Source: Paraburkholderia sp. FT54 (GTDB lineage Bacteria; Pseudomonadota; Gammaproteobacteria; Burkholderiales; Burkholderiaceae). Taken from it: a stretch of 64,000 nt of DNA. The notes below the pieces were generated by a model. The model made no database searches and was not told the DNA's origin. It saw nothing but the letters and a program-made list of their open reading frames with translations. Position numbers and translations under genes: made by a program. Shown piece by piece: positions 1-8,796 of this stretch (positions within the stretch are counted from its first letter, which is position 1; every line of letters begins with the position of its first letter). The stretch lies in NCBI RefSeq assembly GCF_031585635.1, contig NZ_CP134196.1:1488001-1552000 (forward strand), written 5' to 3'.

Positions 1-976
1 TTGCTTCGAAACGGAACACCACGCCATTGCGCTCGTGAAGCGCGCGGAACATCGCGCCGGCGCGCTCACCGAACTGCCTCGCGAACGGCACTTTTTCCGG
101 GGAAATGACGGTCACTTGCGCGCCGCGTTTGCGCAGCGCCGAAGCCGTTTCCAGTCCGATGAAGCTGCTGCCGAGAATCGCGACCTGGGTTTGCTTTGAA
201 TCGTCGTCGATTGCGTCCACCAGCGCGGCGGCGTCGTCGAGACTGCGCAGCACGTGCACGCCGCCCAGCTCTACACCGGGAATCGCGGGAAGCTTCGGCA
301 CGCTGCCCGTGGCGAGCAAGGCGGTGTCGTATGTCAGTTCGCCATCGCTTTCGAAATGAATCGTGCGAGCGGGTACATCGAGCCGTGCAACTTTCTGGAC
401 AATTCGCTCGATGTCGTGCCGCTCGAGCCAGTCCGGCGCGAGAAGCGGCGGTACATCGGCGGGCGCCATTTCACCGGACGGCACGAATTTACTCAGCGAA
501 GTGCGGTCGTAGGGCGCATGGGGCTCATCGCCTACGAGCGTGATGCGGCCACCAAAGCCGCATTCGCGCAGGGTCGCGCAAGCGGCTGCGCCCGCCGCGC
601 CCGCGCCGATCACCACGTAATGCGGTTCTGGCGCGTTGGCATTGCGCGCCGGCTGCGGGAGTTTTTCCGGCGTGACCATGACGTCGTCGCCTGTCACGAC
701 CACGGGATAACGGTCGAGCGCGACCAGCGCGGGCGGTTCGAGTACGTTGCCTGTAGAGACGTCGAACGTCCCCTTGTGCCACGGGCAGATGATCCGGCCG
801 TCGCATAGCGCGCCTTCTTCGAGCGGCGCGCCGGCGTGCGGGCAATCGGCGGAATAGGCGCGCACGGTATCGCCGTCGCGCACCAGCAGAATCTTTTCGC
901 CGTCCACCACGACACGTTCAGCGCGGTCGGTTCGCAATTGCGAGAGCTGAGCGACGCATCGGGCAATCGTGGGCAT
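1..976 (-). CDS. Rieske-domain FAD-dependent NAD(P)H oxidoreductase (AIF-like), partial
   Basis: About 325 N-terminal residues are visible; the C-terminus lies beyond the left edge. The N-terminal ~100 residues form a Rieske [2Fe-2S] domain with the ligand motifs CPHAGAP and CPWHKGTF. A pyridine nucleotide-disulphide reductase fold follows, with an FAD-binding GAGAAGAAA glycine motif near residue 123, an ATGSVPKLP segment and a second Rossmann motif (GSSFIGLE). The family (apoptosis-inducing-factor-like ferredoxin reductases) passes electrons between NAD(P)H, FAD and an iron-sulphur centre; the partner is unknown here. The start at 976 is supported by GAGGAA just upstream. It is divergent from the sensor kinase gene, sharing a ~280-base intergenic region. 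Confidence 0.85.
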   Translation of the reverse strand, partial: MPTIARCVAQLSQLRTDRAERVVVDGEKILLVRDGDTVRAYSADCPHAGAPLEEGALCDGRIICPWHKGTFDVSTGNVLEPPALVALDRYPVVVTGDDVMVTPEKLPQPARNANAPEPHYVVIGAGAAGAAACATLRECGFGGRITLVGDEPHAPYDRTSLSKFVPSGEMAPADVPPLLAPDWLERHDIERIVQKVARLDVPARTIHFESDGELTYDTALLATGSVPKLPAIPGVELGGVHVLRSLDDAAALVDAIDDDSKQTQVAILGSSFIGLETASALRKRGAQVTVISPEKVPFARQFGERAGAMFRALHERNGVVFRFEA

Positions 977-1255
977 GGCCGGTTCCTCGCGGACGGTGAA
1001 ATGAGCAAATAGCAGCACAGGCGGCGCAACGCGCGTCAGCACGTCGCGCTGCGGCGCGTCCTTCAAGCCGTTAATCAATCGTCAATGGTCGAGCAATCCA
1101 TGTGCCTGGATGCACGCATCGCCACAAGCGCTGTTTCCTTACCCATCACGCTATGGAGAACGGCCGAAGTGCGGTAAATTCCGGAACAGGAAATAGCACA
1201 CGACCATGCACCGCGCATGTCGTGCCATGGCGTCCCTGACGTGTGTCGACCTTTC

Positions 1256-3424
1256 ATGGAGATCGTGACCGTGCAGCGTGCGGAACGTGCCGCAGTCGAT
1301 TTCCCCATGCCGTCGCGCAATTTCGCGGCGACGCGGCGCATGCTGCTGATCGTGCTCGCCGTTTCGGTTGTGTTTCCTCTGGTCTGTCTCGCGGGCTACG
1401 GCTACTTCGATTACCAGCGCCGGATCGCCGATTCGAACGACATGATCGACCGGCTCGCGCGCGTGGCCGAGGAGCAGGCTGTCAAGGTGCTGGATCTGAA
1501 CCAGCAGATGTCCTCGCGCATCGTGGAGCTGCTCGGCAACGAAGACGACGCGCAGATTCGCGAGCGCGAAGCGCTGTTGCACGATCGCCTGCGCGGAATC
1601 GGCGGCGACTTTGCGCAGGTCGCGTCCATCTATGTGCTCGGCGCGACAGGCGACCTGCTGGTGTCGAGCCGCACTTTTCCCGCGCCCGCCATGTCGATCG
1701 GGCAGCGCGAAGACTTCACGAGCGCGCGAGCGATGCGCCCGCAGCCGTATTTTTCGCTGCCGATGTTCGGCCCGCTCTCGCAGACCAATGTGTTCACCAC
1801 CGCGACGGGCCGCTCGGACGCGGACGGCCAGTTCCTCGGCGTGGTCTCGGTAGCGCTGCGCAACGAGTACTTTTCGCGCTTCTATCGTGAACTGACCAAC
1901 GGCGATTCGTCGCTCGCGCTCGGCCTGTATCGCCAGGACGGCAACCTGCTGGTGCGCTATCCGCCGTGGCCGCCGGGCGCGCAGCCCAGCGCGCAGAGCA
2001 AATTCACCCAGGCGTTGCGCGACAAACAGCTGTTCGGCCACGTCCGTCTGAATTCGACGGTGGACGGCGTGGAGCGCCTGCTGGCGTTTCGCCGCGTTGG
2101 CGACTATCCGCTCTATGTGATGAGCGCCTACGCGACTTCGTCGATCGGCGCGGCATGGCAGCAGCACTTCATCATGATCGCGGCGCTCACGGCCGTGCCC
2201 TGTATCGCGATCTGGCTGCTGGTGTTCTACTCGCTGCGTCAACTGGAAGGCGAGCGCCGCGCGTGGGAACGCTGGCAGGGCGAAGTGGCGATGCGTCTCT
2301 CGGCCGAAGCATCGAGCCGGCAACTGCAGCGCATGGGCGCGCTCGGGAATCTCGTCGCCAACGTCGCGCACGATTTCAACAATCTGCTGATGGTGGTCTC
2401 CGCCAACACGGAGCTCGCGCGGCTCAAGCGCTTCAACAACGTGGAGAAAGAAGTGCTCGCCGTGGAGCGCGCCACCGCTACGGCCGAATCCCTTACGCGG
2501 CGCCTCCTGAGCGTGGCGCGCAAGCAGCCGCTCAAACAGCAAGCGCTCGATCTCGCCACGTGGCTGCCCGCCGCCGCGCCGCTGATCGATGCGGCGCTCG
2601 GCGACAACGTGGAGCTGGCCTTGAACATGGTCGATCAGGTCTGGCAGGTGCTGGCCGATCCGACCGACCTCGAATTCGCGTTCATGAACCTGGCCGTCAA
2701 CGCGCGCGACGCGATGCCGCGCGGCGGACGCTTCGTGATCCGTTGTCAGAACCACCGGCTGGTCGCCAGCGATACCTTGCTGCCCGACGGCGAATACGTG
2801 TTGCTTGCCTGTTCCGACGACGGCGAGGGCATGCCCGAGGCCGTCGCGCGGCGCGCCTTCGAGCCGCTCTTCACCACCAAGCTGCGCGGCTCGGGCACGG
2901 GCCTCGGTCTCGCGCAGGTGCTTTCCATGTGCGAACAGGCGGGCGGCACGGCAAAGATCGACAGCGTGCCGGGCAGCGGGACGACGGTCAGATTGTATTT
3001 GCCGCGCTATCGCGAACGGCAGAAGACGTCGGCCGCGCAAGTCGAGACGGTGCAAGCGCCCGCGCCTGCGCCGAGTGGCGTCGTGCTGCTGGTGGAAGAC
3101 AACGAAGATGTCGCGGCGGGCGTGGCGGCGGTGCTGGAAACCTTCGGCTGCGAGGTGCGCCATGAACCGACCGCCGACCAGGCGCTCGACGTCCTCGCGG
3201 GCGGCGCGCGCTTCGAGCTCGTGCTGTCCGACATCCAGATGCCGGGCAAGCTGAATGGCATCGACCTCGCGGAAAAGGTGCGCAGCGCGTGGCCGTCGCA
3301 GAAGATCGCGTTGATGACCGGCTACGCCGACGAACTAGACCGCGCGCGGCGGCTGGGCGTGGCGATACTCGCCAAGCCGTTCAATATCGACGAGTTGCAC
3401 GCTCTGGTGGCTTGTCAACCGTAA
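1256..3424 (+). CDS. Hybrid sensor histidine kinase with receiver domain
   Basis: A membrane-bound hybrid kinase of about 722 residues. Order: transmembrane helix ~29-49, periplasmic Cache-like sensing domain, second helix ~303-325, a dimerisation/H-box with VAHDFNNLL (phospho-acceptor His about 372), a HATPase_c domain with N box (NLAVNARDAM), G1 box (DDGEGM) and G2 box (GTGLGLAQV), then a C-terminal receiver with LLVEDNED at ~610 and phospho-acceptor Asp about 659 in LSDIQMPG. HDFNNLL is the CckA-like H-box variant. No response regulator gene is adjacent, so the output partner is elsewhere. The start is uncertain: in-frame ATGs at 1217, 1256 and 1307 all lack a clear ribosome-binding site. 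Confidence 0.9.
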   Translation: MEIVTVQRAERAAVDFPMPSRNFAATRRMLLIVLAVSVVFPLVCLAGYGYFDYQRRIADSNDMIDRLARVAEEQAVKVLDLNQQMSSRIVELLGNEDDAQIREREALLHDRLRGIGGDFAQVASIYVLGATGDLLVSSRTFPAPAMSIGQREDFTSARAMRPQPYFSLPMFGPLSQTNVFTTATGRSDADGQFLGVVSVALRNEYFSRFYRELTNGDSSLALGLYRQDGNLLVRYPPWPPGAQPSAQSKFTQALRDKQLFGHVRLNSTVDGVERLLAFRRVGDYPLYVMSAYATSSIGAAWQQHFIMIAALTAVPCIAIWLLVFYSLRQLEGERRAWERWQGEVAMRLSAEASSRQLQRMGALGNLVANVAHDFNNLLMVVSANTELARLKRFNNVEKEVLAVERATATAESLTRRLLSVARKQPLKQQALDLATWLPAAAPLIDAALGDNVELALNMVDQVWQVLADPTDLEFAFMNLAVNARDAMPRGGRFVIRCQNHRLVASDTLLPDGEYVLLACSDDGEGMPEAVARRAFEPLFTTKLRGSGTGLGLAQVLSMCEQAGGTAKIDSVPGSGTTVRLYLPRYRERQKTSAAQVETVQAPAPAPSGVVLLVEDNEDVAAGVAAVLETFGCEVRHEPTADQALDVLAGGARFELVLSDIQMPGKLNGIDLAEKVRSAWPSQKIALMTGYADELDRARRLGVAILAKPFNIDELHALVACQP

Positions 3425-3569
3425 GGCTCGCCATTCGCGGCGCACCGCCTTGCATGTTCGAAGTGTTTCATGACTCGCGGCACAGCCCTTGCTGAGATGA
3501 GAACGAGGTATGCGTATCCCGGCAGTCCCGGCCGGCGCAACCCGCTTCTTATTCGCACAGGAGAAAGTC

Positions 3570-3869
3570 ATGAACCTCAGAAACAGGACGCGCAGCGCAG
3601 TTCTCATCTCGGCCTTGCTCGCCGCTTCCTCAATCGCGATGGCGCAAGGTAGCGGCGGCGGTGGCGGCGGAGGTCCGGCCGGCAACGACCCGAGCGGCGG
3701 CACCAATGCCGGGGCGACGCGTGAAGGCGGCGACATGCAGGCATCCGGCGCGATGGCGCATTCGAAGTCGACTAAAAAGCATCACATGAAGTCGTCCAAG
3801 ACGAAACCGGCGACCGACTCCACCAATATGCCGGGCGCGGATGCCAGCAGCGATACGAAGGGGCAGTAA
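3570..3869 (+). CDS. Small secreted Gly/Lys/Ser-rich protein, unknown function
   Basis: A 99-residue protein with a signal peptide (basic MNLRNRTRS start, hydrophobic core, AMA-Q cleavage-like site near 25). A run of seven glycines follows, then a low-complexity hydrophilic tail rich in Ser, Thr, Lys, Asp and His (STKKHHMKSSK). The start is set by AGGAGAAA eight bases before ATG 3570; upstream in-frame starts lack such a site. Short secreted proteins of this composition are common in Burkholderiaceae and usually annotated as hypothetical. No enzymatic motif is visible. It stands alone between the sensor kinase and the esterase, with its own leader. Confidence 0.7.
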   Translation: MNLRNRTRSAVLISALLAASSIAMAQGSGGGGGGGPAGNDPSGGTNAGATREGGDMQASGAMAHSKSTKKHHMKSSKTKPATDSTNMPGADASSDTKGQ

Positions 3870-4005
3870 TGCAGACGTAGCCCGAGTTGCATGCCGTTCA
3901 TAGGTATAGCGCTTGCTGAAATTGACCGCATGCACGGTTGTCGAGCGCCGATCCTGAAAGCCTCCGATGAGTCCGTGCCCCTTCATTTTCTACAGGAGCA
4001 TGGAC

Positions 4006-5028
4006 ATGACACCCGGCGATACGATCAAAGGCATGGTCGGCATGGATCCAACGGCACATGCCGACCCCGACATGAAAGCGGTGCTCGACGCGCTCAGGAG
4101 TCTCGAGCCGAAGCCCATTGAAGATTGCACGGTGGAGGAGGCGAGGCGGCAGCCCACGCCCGCCGACGCCGTCAAAAAGCTGATGCAGGACCCTGCGTTC
4201 AGCGCGCGGCCTGCGCTGGAACTGGAGGCGGTGCGCACGCAGGACATCATGATTCCGGGCGCGGCCGGCAGCAATCCGGCACGGGTCTACACGCCGCAAG
4301 GCGAGGGGCCGTTCCCGCTGATTCTGTATTTTCACGGCGGCGGCTGGGTGATCGCCGACCTCGATACCTACGATGCCACGCCGCGTTCCATGGCCGCCCA
4401 GAGCCGGGCGATCGTGGTGTCCGCGCACTATCGGCAGGCGCCGGAGCACAGGCTGCCGGCCGCTCACGACGACGCGTTCGCCGCATGGGGCTGGCTGATC
4501 GGGAATGCGACGAGCGTCGGCGGCGACCCGGACAAGATCGCGATCATGGGCGAGAGCGCCGGCGCCAATCTGGCGATCAACGTATGCATCCGCGCGCGCA
4601 ACACGGGCATCCGCATGCCGATGCACCAGGCGCTTATCTACCCGGTGGCGAGCAACAACATCGTGTCGATCTCTTATGAAGAGAATCGCAATGCCAAGCC
4701 CCTGAACAAACCGATGATGCTGTGGTTCGTGCATAACGTGATCAACAGCGAGAGCGATCTCACCAGTCCGCTGATCGACCTGGTGAGCGCCGATCTGTCA
4801 CGGTTGCCGCCGGCTGTGGTGGTCACGGCGGGCATCGATCCACTGCGCTCGGACGGTGAGAAGCTCGCGCAGAAACTGCACAGCGCGGGCGTGCCCGTCG
4901 AGCATCGCAACTATCGAGGCGCAACGCACGAGTTCTTCGGCATGGCCGCAGTGGTCCAGGCGGCGCGCGACGCGCAGGCCTTCGTGTCGCTCGCGCAGCG
5001 CCAGGCGTTCGGCGGGGCGCCGCTGTGA
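4006..5028 (+). CDS. Alpha/beta hydrolase, hormone-sensitive-lipase (HSL) family esterase
   Basis: A carboxylesterase of about 340 residues. The HSL family oxyanion motif HGGGW begins at ~110, the nucleophile elbow GESAG has Ser at ~184, and the acid (Asp ~278 in AGIDPLRSDG) and His (~308 in ATHEFFGM) complete the triad. No signal peptide, so a cytoplasmic enzyme is expected. The ATG at 4006 is chosen because AGGAG at 3994-3998 sits seven bases away; ATG 4000 would be too close and ATG 3967 lacks a site. The true substrate (short-chain esters, possibly amides) cannot be read from sequence. It is convergent with yjbQ. Confidence 0.88.
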   Translation: MTPGDTIKGMVGMDPTAHADPDMKAVLDALRSLEPKPIEDCTVEEARRQPTPADAVKKLMQDPAFSARPALELEAVRTQDIMIPGAAGSNPARVYTPQGEGPFPLILYFHGGGWVIADLDTYDATPRSMAAQSRAIVVSAHYRQAPEHRLPAAHDDAFAAWGWLIGNATSVGGDPDKIAIMGESAGANLAINVCIRARNTGIRMPMHQALIYPVASNNIVSISYEENRNAKPLNKPMMLWFVHNVINSESDLTSPLIDLVSADLSRLPPAVVVTAGIDPLRSDGEKLAQKLHSAGVPVEHRNYRGATHEFFGMAAVVQAARDAQAFVSLAQRQAFGGAPL

Positions 5029-5043
5029 GGCGGTGAGCCGTCG

Positions 5044-5463
5044 TCATTCGCCGGTCAGATGCAGCACGATGTCCCGATGCTGCGTGTGACGGCGATGTTC
5101 GAACAGATACAGGCCTTGCCAGGTGCCGAGCACCATCTGTCCATGTTCGACCGGCACCGACAATTGCACTTGCGTGAGCGCGGTGCGCAAATGGGCCGGC
5201 ATGTCGTCCGGGCCTTCGGTGTCGTGCTCGTAACGCTCGGCGTCTTCGGGCGCGAGGCTCGCGAAGTAGCGCTCCAGATCGCGCTGTACCGAAGGGTCGG
5301 CGTTTTCCTGAATCAGCAGCGAAGCGGACGTATGGCGGCAAAACAGCGTCAGCAGGCCTGTGTCGATGGACTGCGCGGCGACGAAACGGCGCGCTTCGCC
5401 GGTGAATTCGACGAGGCCGCGGCTGGGGGCCTTGACGCTCAGGTGGTGGATGGCTTGTCGCAT
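5044..5463 (-). CDS. yjbQ: YjbQ family (UPF0047) secondary thiamine-phosphate synthase-like protein
   Basis: A 139-residue single-domain protein matching the YjbQ/UPF0047 family over its full length. It has the conserved HTSASLLIQENAD block (residues 44-56) and the C-terminal GTWQG and HR segments, where family His/Glu residues form a metal/phosphate site. Family members show weak thiamine-phosphate synthase activity and can rescue thiE mutants when overexpressed, but their real role is unsettled. It lies 57 bases downstream of the thioredoxin gene on the same strand and may be cotranscribed. Confidence 0.9.
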   Translation of the reverse strand: MRQAIHHLSVKAPSRGLVEFTGEARRFVAAQSIDTGLLTLFCRHTSASLLIQENADPSVQRDLERYFASLAPEDAERYEHDTEGPDDMPAHLRTALTQVQLSVPVEHGQMVLGTWQGLYLFEHRRHTQHRDIVLHLTGE

Positions 5464-5520
5464 GAGAGTGGTCGGGTGGACATGGCGCGGCGCATGAAAC
5501 GCAGCATGTGCCGCTAGACT

Positions 5521-5841
5521 TCAGAGCGACGTCAGAACGTCCGCGATTGCCGCGGCGTTGGCCGGACGCACCACGCGCGCGACTTCCGTGCCGTCGCGCA
5601 TGAGGATCAGCGTCGGCCAGAGCTTGACCTTGAACGAGCGGCCGAGCGGCCGGCCCGGACCGTCTTCGATCTTCAGATGCCTGAGGCCGTCGTGAGGTTC
5701 GAGGGCTTCGGCAATCGACGCTTGCGCGCCCTGGCAATAGCCGCACCAGTCCGTGCCGAATTCGACGAGGGTGGCGCCCGGCAGGGCATCGAGTTGGGCT
5801 CGCGAGGGAGCTTTGGAAGAATAGGCGGTCTGGGTTGCCAT
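5521..5841 (-). CDS. Thioredoxin family protein
   Basis: A 106-residue cytoplasmic thioredoxin fold with active site WCGYC (Cys33 and Cys36). The cis-proline is preserved in the KLWPTLILMRDG segment. The active-site pair GY differs from the GP of housekeeping thioredoxin, suggesting a shifted redox potential or a dedicated partner. No signal peptide. It is the first gene of a probable two-gene minus-strand unit with yjbQ. The target proteins are unknown. Confidence 0.88.
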   Translation of the reverse strand: MATQTAYSSKAPSRAQLDALPGATLVEFGTDWCGYCQGAQASIAEALEPHDGLRHLKIEDGPGRPLGRSFKVKLWPTLILMRDGTEVARVVRPANAAAIADVLTSL

Positions 5842-6086
5842 GCGCGCTCCGGAGCGGTTTAAGCTGTGCAGGCAGGGGTTTGCGCCGCCGTGGCGTCCCC
5901 TGCGGAATGTGCCAAGAGTAGCAGCTATGCCCGGGATCGTCAGTGGGACCGGCCTCGCCCCATCCGCCGCGCGGCATGCGGCGGCGTGAATTTCACGCGA
6001 TGTCGCATTCTTGTCGGCATGACGTGTTAAACATCGTCTGGTGGCGCCGACAGGCGGCGAATCATCGAGGTCAGGAAAGGAAAGAA

Positions 6087-6383
6087 ATGGGCGAAAGGAT
6101 TTATCTGCGGTGTCCCGGCAAGGATGAAACCGTGGCGGTCGCCATCGGTTTCAGCTGGGGTGCGTTTCTGCTGGGCTTCGTGTGGGCGTTGTCGAAGAAA
6201 ATGTGGTTTGCCGCCTTTGTCATGCTGGCGGTCAATCTTCTGCTGTTCTGCTCGGGCCTGTGGGGCGAAACGGCCGACCTGATTGGCCTGGTGCTGTCGG
6301 TGCTGTTCGGCATGGCTTGCGGTATGTATGGCAATCAGTGGCACCGCTGGACACTGGAAAAACGCGGCTACGTCATGCTGTAA
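6087..6383 (+). CDS. DUF2628-like small membrane protein
   Basis: A 98-residue protein with a short N-terminal hydrophilic strand (GERIYLRCPGKDE) and then hydrophobic segments, including WGAFLLGFVWALSKK, MLAVNLLLFCSGL and a third segment around VLSVLFGMACGMYGN. This is the layout of DUF2628 inner-membrane proteins, whose function is unknown. The start at 6087 follows AGGAAAGG; longer in-frame starts upstream lack such a site. It ends 37 bases before the next plus-strand gene, so the two may share a transcript. Confidence 0.75.
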   Translation: MGERIYLRCPGKDETVAVAIGFSWGAFLLGFVWALSKKMWFAAFVMLAVNLLLFCSGLWGETADLIGLVLSVLFGMACGMYGNQWHRWTLEKRGYVML

Positions 6384-6420
6384 CGTCGAACCTCTTCCCA
6401 ACGCGTCATGGAGGCATCCC

Positions 6421-6930
6421 ATGCCAAATGTAGTTGCTCCACGCCGTTCTGCTGTGGTTTCCAATTTTTTACGCCGCAACCTGGCTGGCGCGGTGCTGGC
6501 CGTGTCGCTCGGCGTCGCGTCGCTTGCGCATGGCGCGGAGCCGAGTGCCGCGCCGGGCGCGGACATGAGCGGCGCGCCCGGCGCTTCGAGCGCGGCGCCG
6601 GCAACTTCCGCCGCGGCAGCGCCCGACGACACCTTCCTGCTCACCATCTTCCTGCGGCATGACGAGTCCAGGCCGCTGCCGAAGATCAACGATCAGTTGC
6701 GCGCACAAGGATTCTTCAAGACCTTTCCGCCGCCCGGCATCGAAGTGGTGTCGTGGTACGTGATGATGGGTATCGGCCAGGTCGTCACGCTGCGCGTGCC
6801 TGCGAGCCGTCTGCGCGAAGTCAACCGGGCGATCGAAACCACCGCGTGGGGTGGCTATCGCACCGAGTTTTACCCGACCTACGATTACAAGGCGCAAGCG
6901 CAGCACATGCGCGCAACGGATGCCAAGTAG
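6421..6930 (+). CDS. Secreted hypothetical protein
   Basis: A 169-residue protein with an N-terminal signal (basic segment to residue ~20, hydrophobic LAGAVLAVSLGVASLAHG, cleavage near AHGAE), an Ala/Pro/Ser-rich linker, then a ~110-residue folded part. That part contains the patterns LTIFLRHDESRPL, FPPPGIEVVSWYVMMGIGQ and FYPTYDYKAQ. The start has a GGAGG site at 6410-6414. I do not recognise a characterised family; the C-terminal part looks like a conserved periplasmic domain. No neighbour indicates a pathway. Confidence 0.75.
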   Translation: MPNVVAPRRSAVVSNFLRRNLAGAVLAVSLGVASLAHGAEPSAAPGADMSGAPGASSAAPATSAAAAPDDTFLLTIFLRHDESRPLPKINDQLRAQGFFKTFPPPGIEVVSWYVMMGIGQVVTLRVPASRLREVNRAIETTAWGGYRTEFYPTYDYKAQAQHMRATDAK

Positions 6931-7103
6931 CGTGCTCCAGGTCGTCAGTTGCGCGGCAACGGTGTGGTTTCCAATCTTGGGACGCGGTGGCGCGGGTTTA
7001 CGCGCCCGCAAGCTAAGCCGATAATGCCCCGGTCGTTCCGGCCACGAAGTTTGCGGCGCGCATCGCGCGTCGCAGGCTCGCTTTCCCTGACCCACCGCCT
7101 CTC

Positions 7104-8432
7104 GTGTTGAAAACCTCACGTTTTTTCGACCTGCTGCGCATTCCTGGCTTCAAGCCGCTCGCCGCCGCGACCCTCATGCTCGGTGTGGCGATGTCGTTCA
7201 CCGCTCCCTATCTCTCGCTGTTCGGCGTCGAGCGCGCCGGCATGACGCCGTTCAGGCTCGGCGTTTTCATGACGCTGATCGCGGCGAGCGGGGTGCTCGC
7301 CAGCACTTTCGCGGGCCGCTGGAGCGACGCGAGCGGACGGCATCGGCCCTTGCTGCTGGCCGCGCTGATCGCCGCGGCGCTCGGCTATCTGTGCTTATGC
7401 GTGGTGCGTGATTACCGGCTGCTGCTGGTGGTGGGGATCGTCTTTATCGGCGCGGGCGGCTCGGCCATTTCGATGGTCTTTTCGTTCAGCCGCGCGGCCC
7501 TGCCGGTGGCGGACCCGGCCGAGCGCGTGTTCGCCAGCGCGACCTTGCGGACCATTCTGTCGGCGGCGTGGGTGTTCGGGCCGTCGGTGGGCGCGCTGGT
7601 GCTCGCCGCCAGCAGCTTCTATGGGCTCTTCCTGTTCGCCGCCGCCAGTTTCGGCGCCTGCGCGACGATCGTCTGGCGCATGCGGGAGCCGCAAGGCCAT
7701 CTGGGCGATCATACGGTGGAAGACACGGCGTCGGAACCGTCGGCGTCGATCACCGTGCCGCCGCTGACCACGCCGGGCGAAGACGCGCACGAGGACTTGC
7801 CCGGCGTGGCCTCGGCCAACGACATCGGCCGCGCGGTGGCCGCGCTCACCTTGCTCGGCCTCGCCGCGAACGCCACCATGATCGTGCTGCCGCTCTACAT
7901 CGTGCACGGCCTGAGCGGCACGCATCTGGACGTGTCGGTCATGCTCGGCCTCGGCGCCTTGATGGAGATTCCGATGATGCTCGCGCTCGGCGCGAAATCA
8001 TCGGCGCTGCACAAGCCCAACTGGCTGGCCGCCTGCGCCGCGGTGCACGCGGTGTATTTCGTCGGCATGTCGCTGGCGGGAAATGTCCATGTGCTGATCC
8101 CGATGCAGATGCTCAACGCCTTCGTGGTCGCCGTGACCTCGTGTCTCGGCATGACCTATGTGCAGGATCTGATGCCGCACTCGCCGGGCCGCGCCACCGC
8201 GCTCTTCTTCAACGCGGCGCGCGTCGGGTCGATTCTTTCGGGCGTGTTGTCGGGTTTGCTGGTGCAGGCGTTCAGCTATCGCGGCACGTTTCTGTTCTGC
8301 GGCTTGCTGGCACTGTGCGCGCTGGTGCTGTTCGCCGTGCCGGGCTATCGCTATCCGCTGATGTGGAAAGCAGTGAAGCGTTTTGCGCGTTCGCAATACG
8401 GCAAGCTTCAGGCACGACAGCAACAGCGCTAG
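7104..8432 (+). CDS. MFS transporter, sugar-efflux (SetA-like) type
   Basis: A 442-residue inner-membrane major facilitator with about 12 hydrophobic segments. The loop 2-3 signature appears as AGRWSDASGRHRPLLL, and a hydrophilic central loop (about 208-245, rich in Glu/Asp/Thr) separates the two six-helix halves. Overall character is like SetA/SetB sugar and drug efflux permeases. Translation starts at GTG 7104. It lies upstream of the 6-phosphogluconate dehydrogenase and HAD phosphatase genes on the same strand, a mild hint of a sugar-related role. The reading frame stays open after the stop; see the next entry. Confidence 0.82.
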   Translation: MLKTSRFFDLLRIPGFKPLAAATLMLGVAMSFTAPYLSLFGVERAGMTPFRLGVFMTLIAASGVLASTFAGRWSDASGRHRPLLLAALIAAALGYLCLCVVRDYRLLLVVGIVFIGAGGSAISMVFSFSRAALPVADPAERVFASATLRTILSAAWVFGPSVGALVLAASSFYGLFLFAAASFGACATIVWRMREPQGHLGDHTVEDTASEPSASITVPPLTTPGEDAHEDLPGVASANDIGRAVAALTLLGLAANATMIVLPLYIVHGLSGTHLDVSVMLGLGALMEIPMMLALGAKSSALHKPNWLAACAAVHAVYFVGMSLAGNVHVLIPMQMLNAFVVAVTSCLGMTYVQDLMPHSPGRATALFFNAARVGSILSGVLSGLLVQAFSYRGTFLFCGLLALCALVLFAVPGYRYPLMWKAVKRFARSQYGKLQARQQQR

Positions 8433-8796
8433 ACGTGCCGGCCGCAACTGCAAAGAAGAACTGTAAGAAGACAGTCAGCCGAATCGAAGCCTGCGCGAGC
8501 AGCACGCCGCGCGCCGCCGGGCAACTTCACGCGCGAGGAACTTTACGCCGCGCAAAACCTCTGCAAAGAGGCGTATCGTCTTTCGATACATGCGACGACG
8601 CCCGCTTCGCTGCAAGAGCGATTCAGGGCGGCTACCGTGTGTCTGGCGCACACGAAAAAACGCCACTACAACTAGAGTAAGCGGAGCCAGCCGCGATCCC
8701 AGTGGCCGCGACTGAAGCGCTCAGCGAAAACGCAGCATGGCCGCAGTACAGCGAAGCAAATCGAGCAGTGCAACGAGGCACTTTCCGGAGCGAGAT
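8433..8796 (+). other. Intergenic stretch with an open frame in phase with the MFS gene
   Basis: Between the MFS stop codon (8430-8432) and gnd. The frame in phase with the MFS gene stays open for 80 codons to a TAG at 8672-8674. It has no ATG, GTG or TTG near its beginning. Its second half looks protein-like (NFTREELYAAQNLCKEAYRL, then CLAHTKKRHYN at the end). It could be a C-terminal extension reached by readthrough of the TAG, a small gene with a rare start such as CTG 8448, a decayed gene, or chance openness in GC-rich DNA. The rest (8675-8796) should hold the gnd leader. Confidence 0.3.

Noticed and set aside
1151..3163. 670-codon minus-strand frame opposite the hybrid kinase
   Set aside because: The plus-strand kinase has clear domains; the antisense frame is Arg/His-rich and domain-free, a mirror of GC-rich codon bias.
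6964..6994. GC-rich small hairpin before the MFS gene
   Set aside because: Arms of about five bases and no T-run; such hairpins are common by chance at this GC content.
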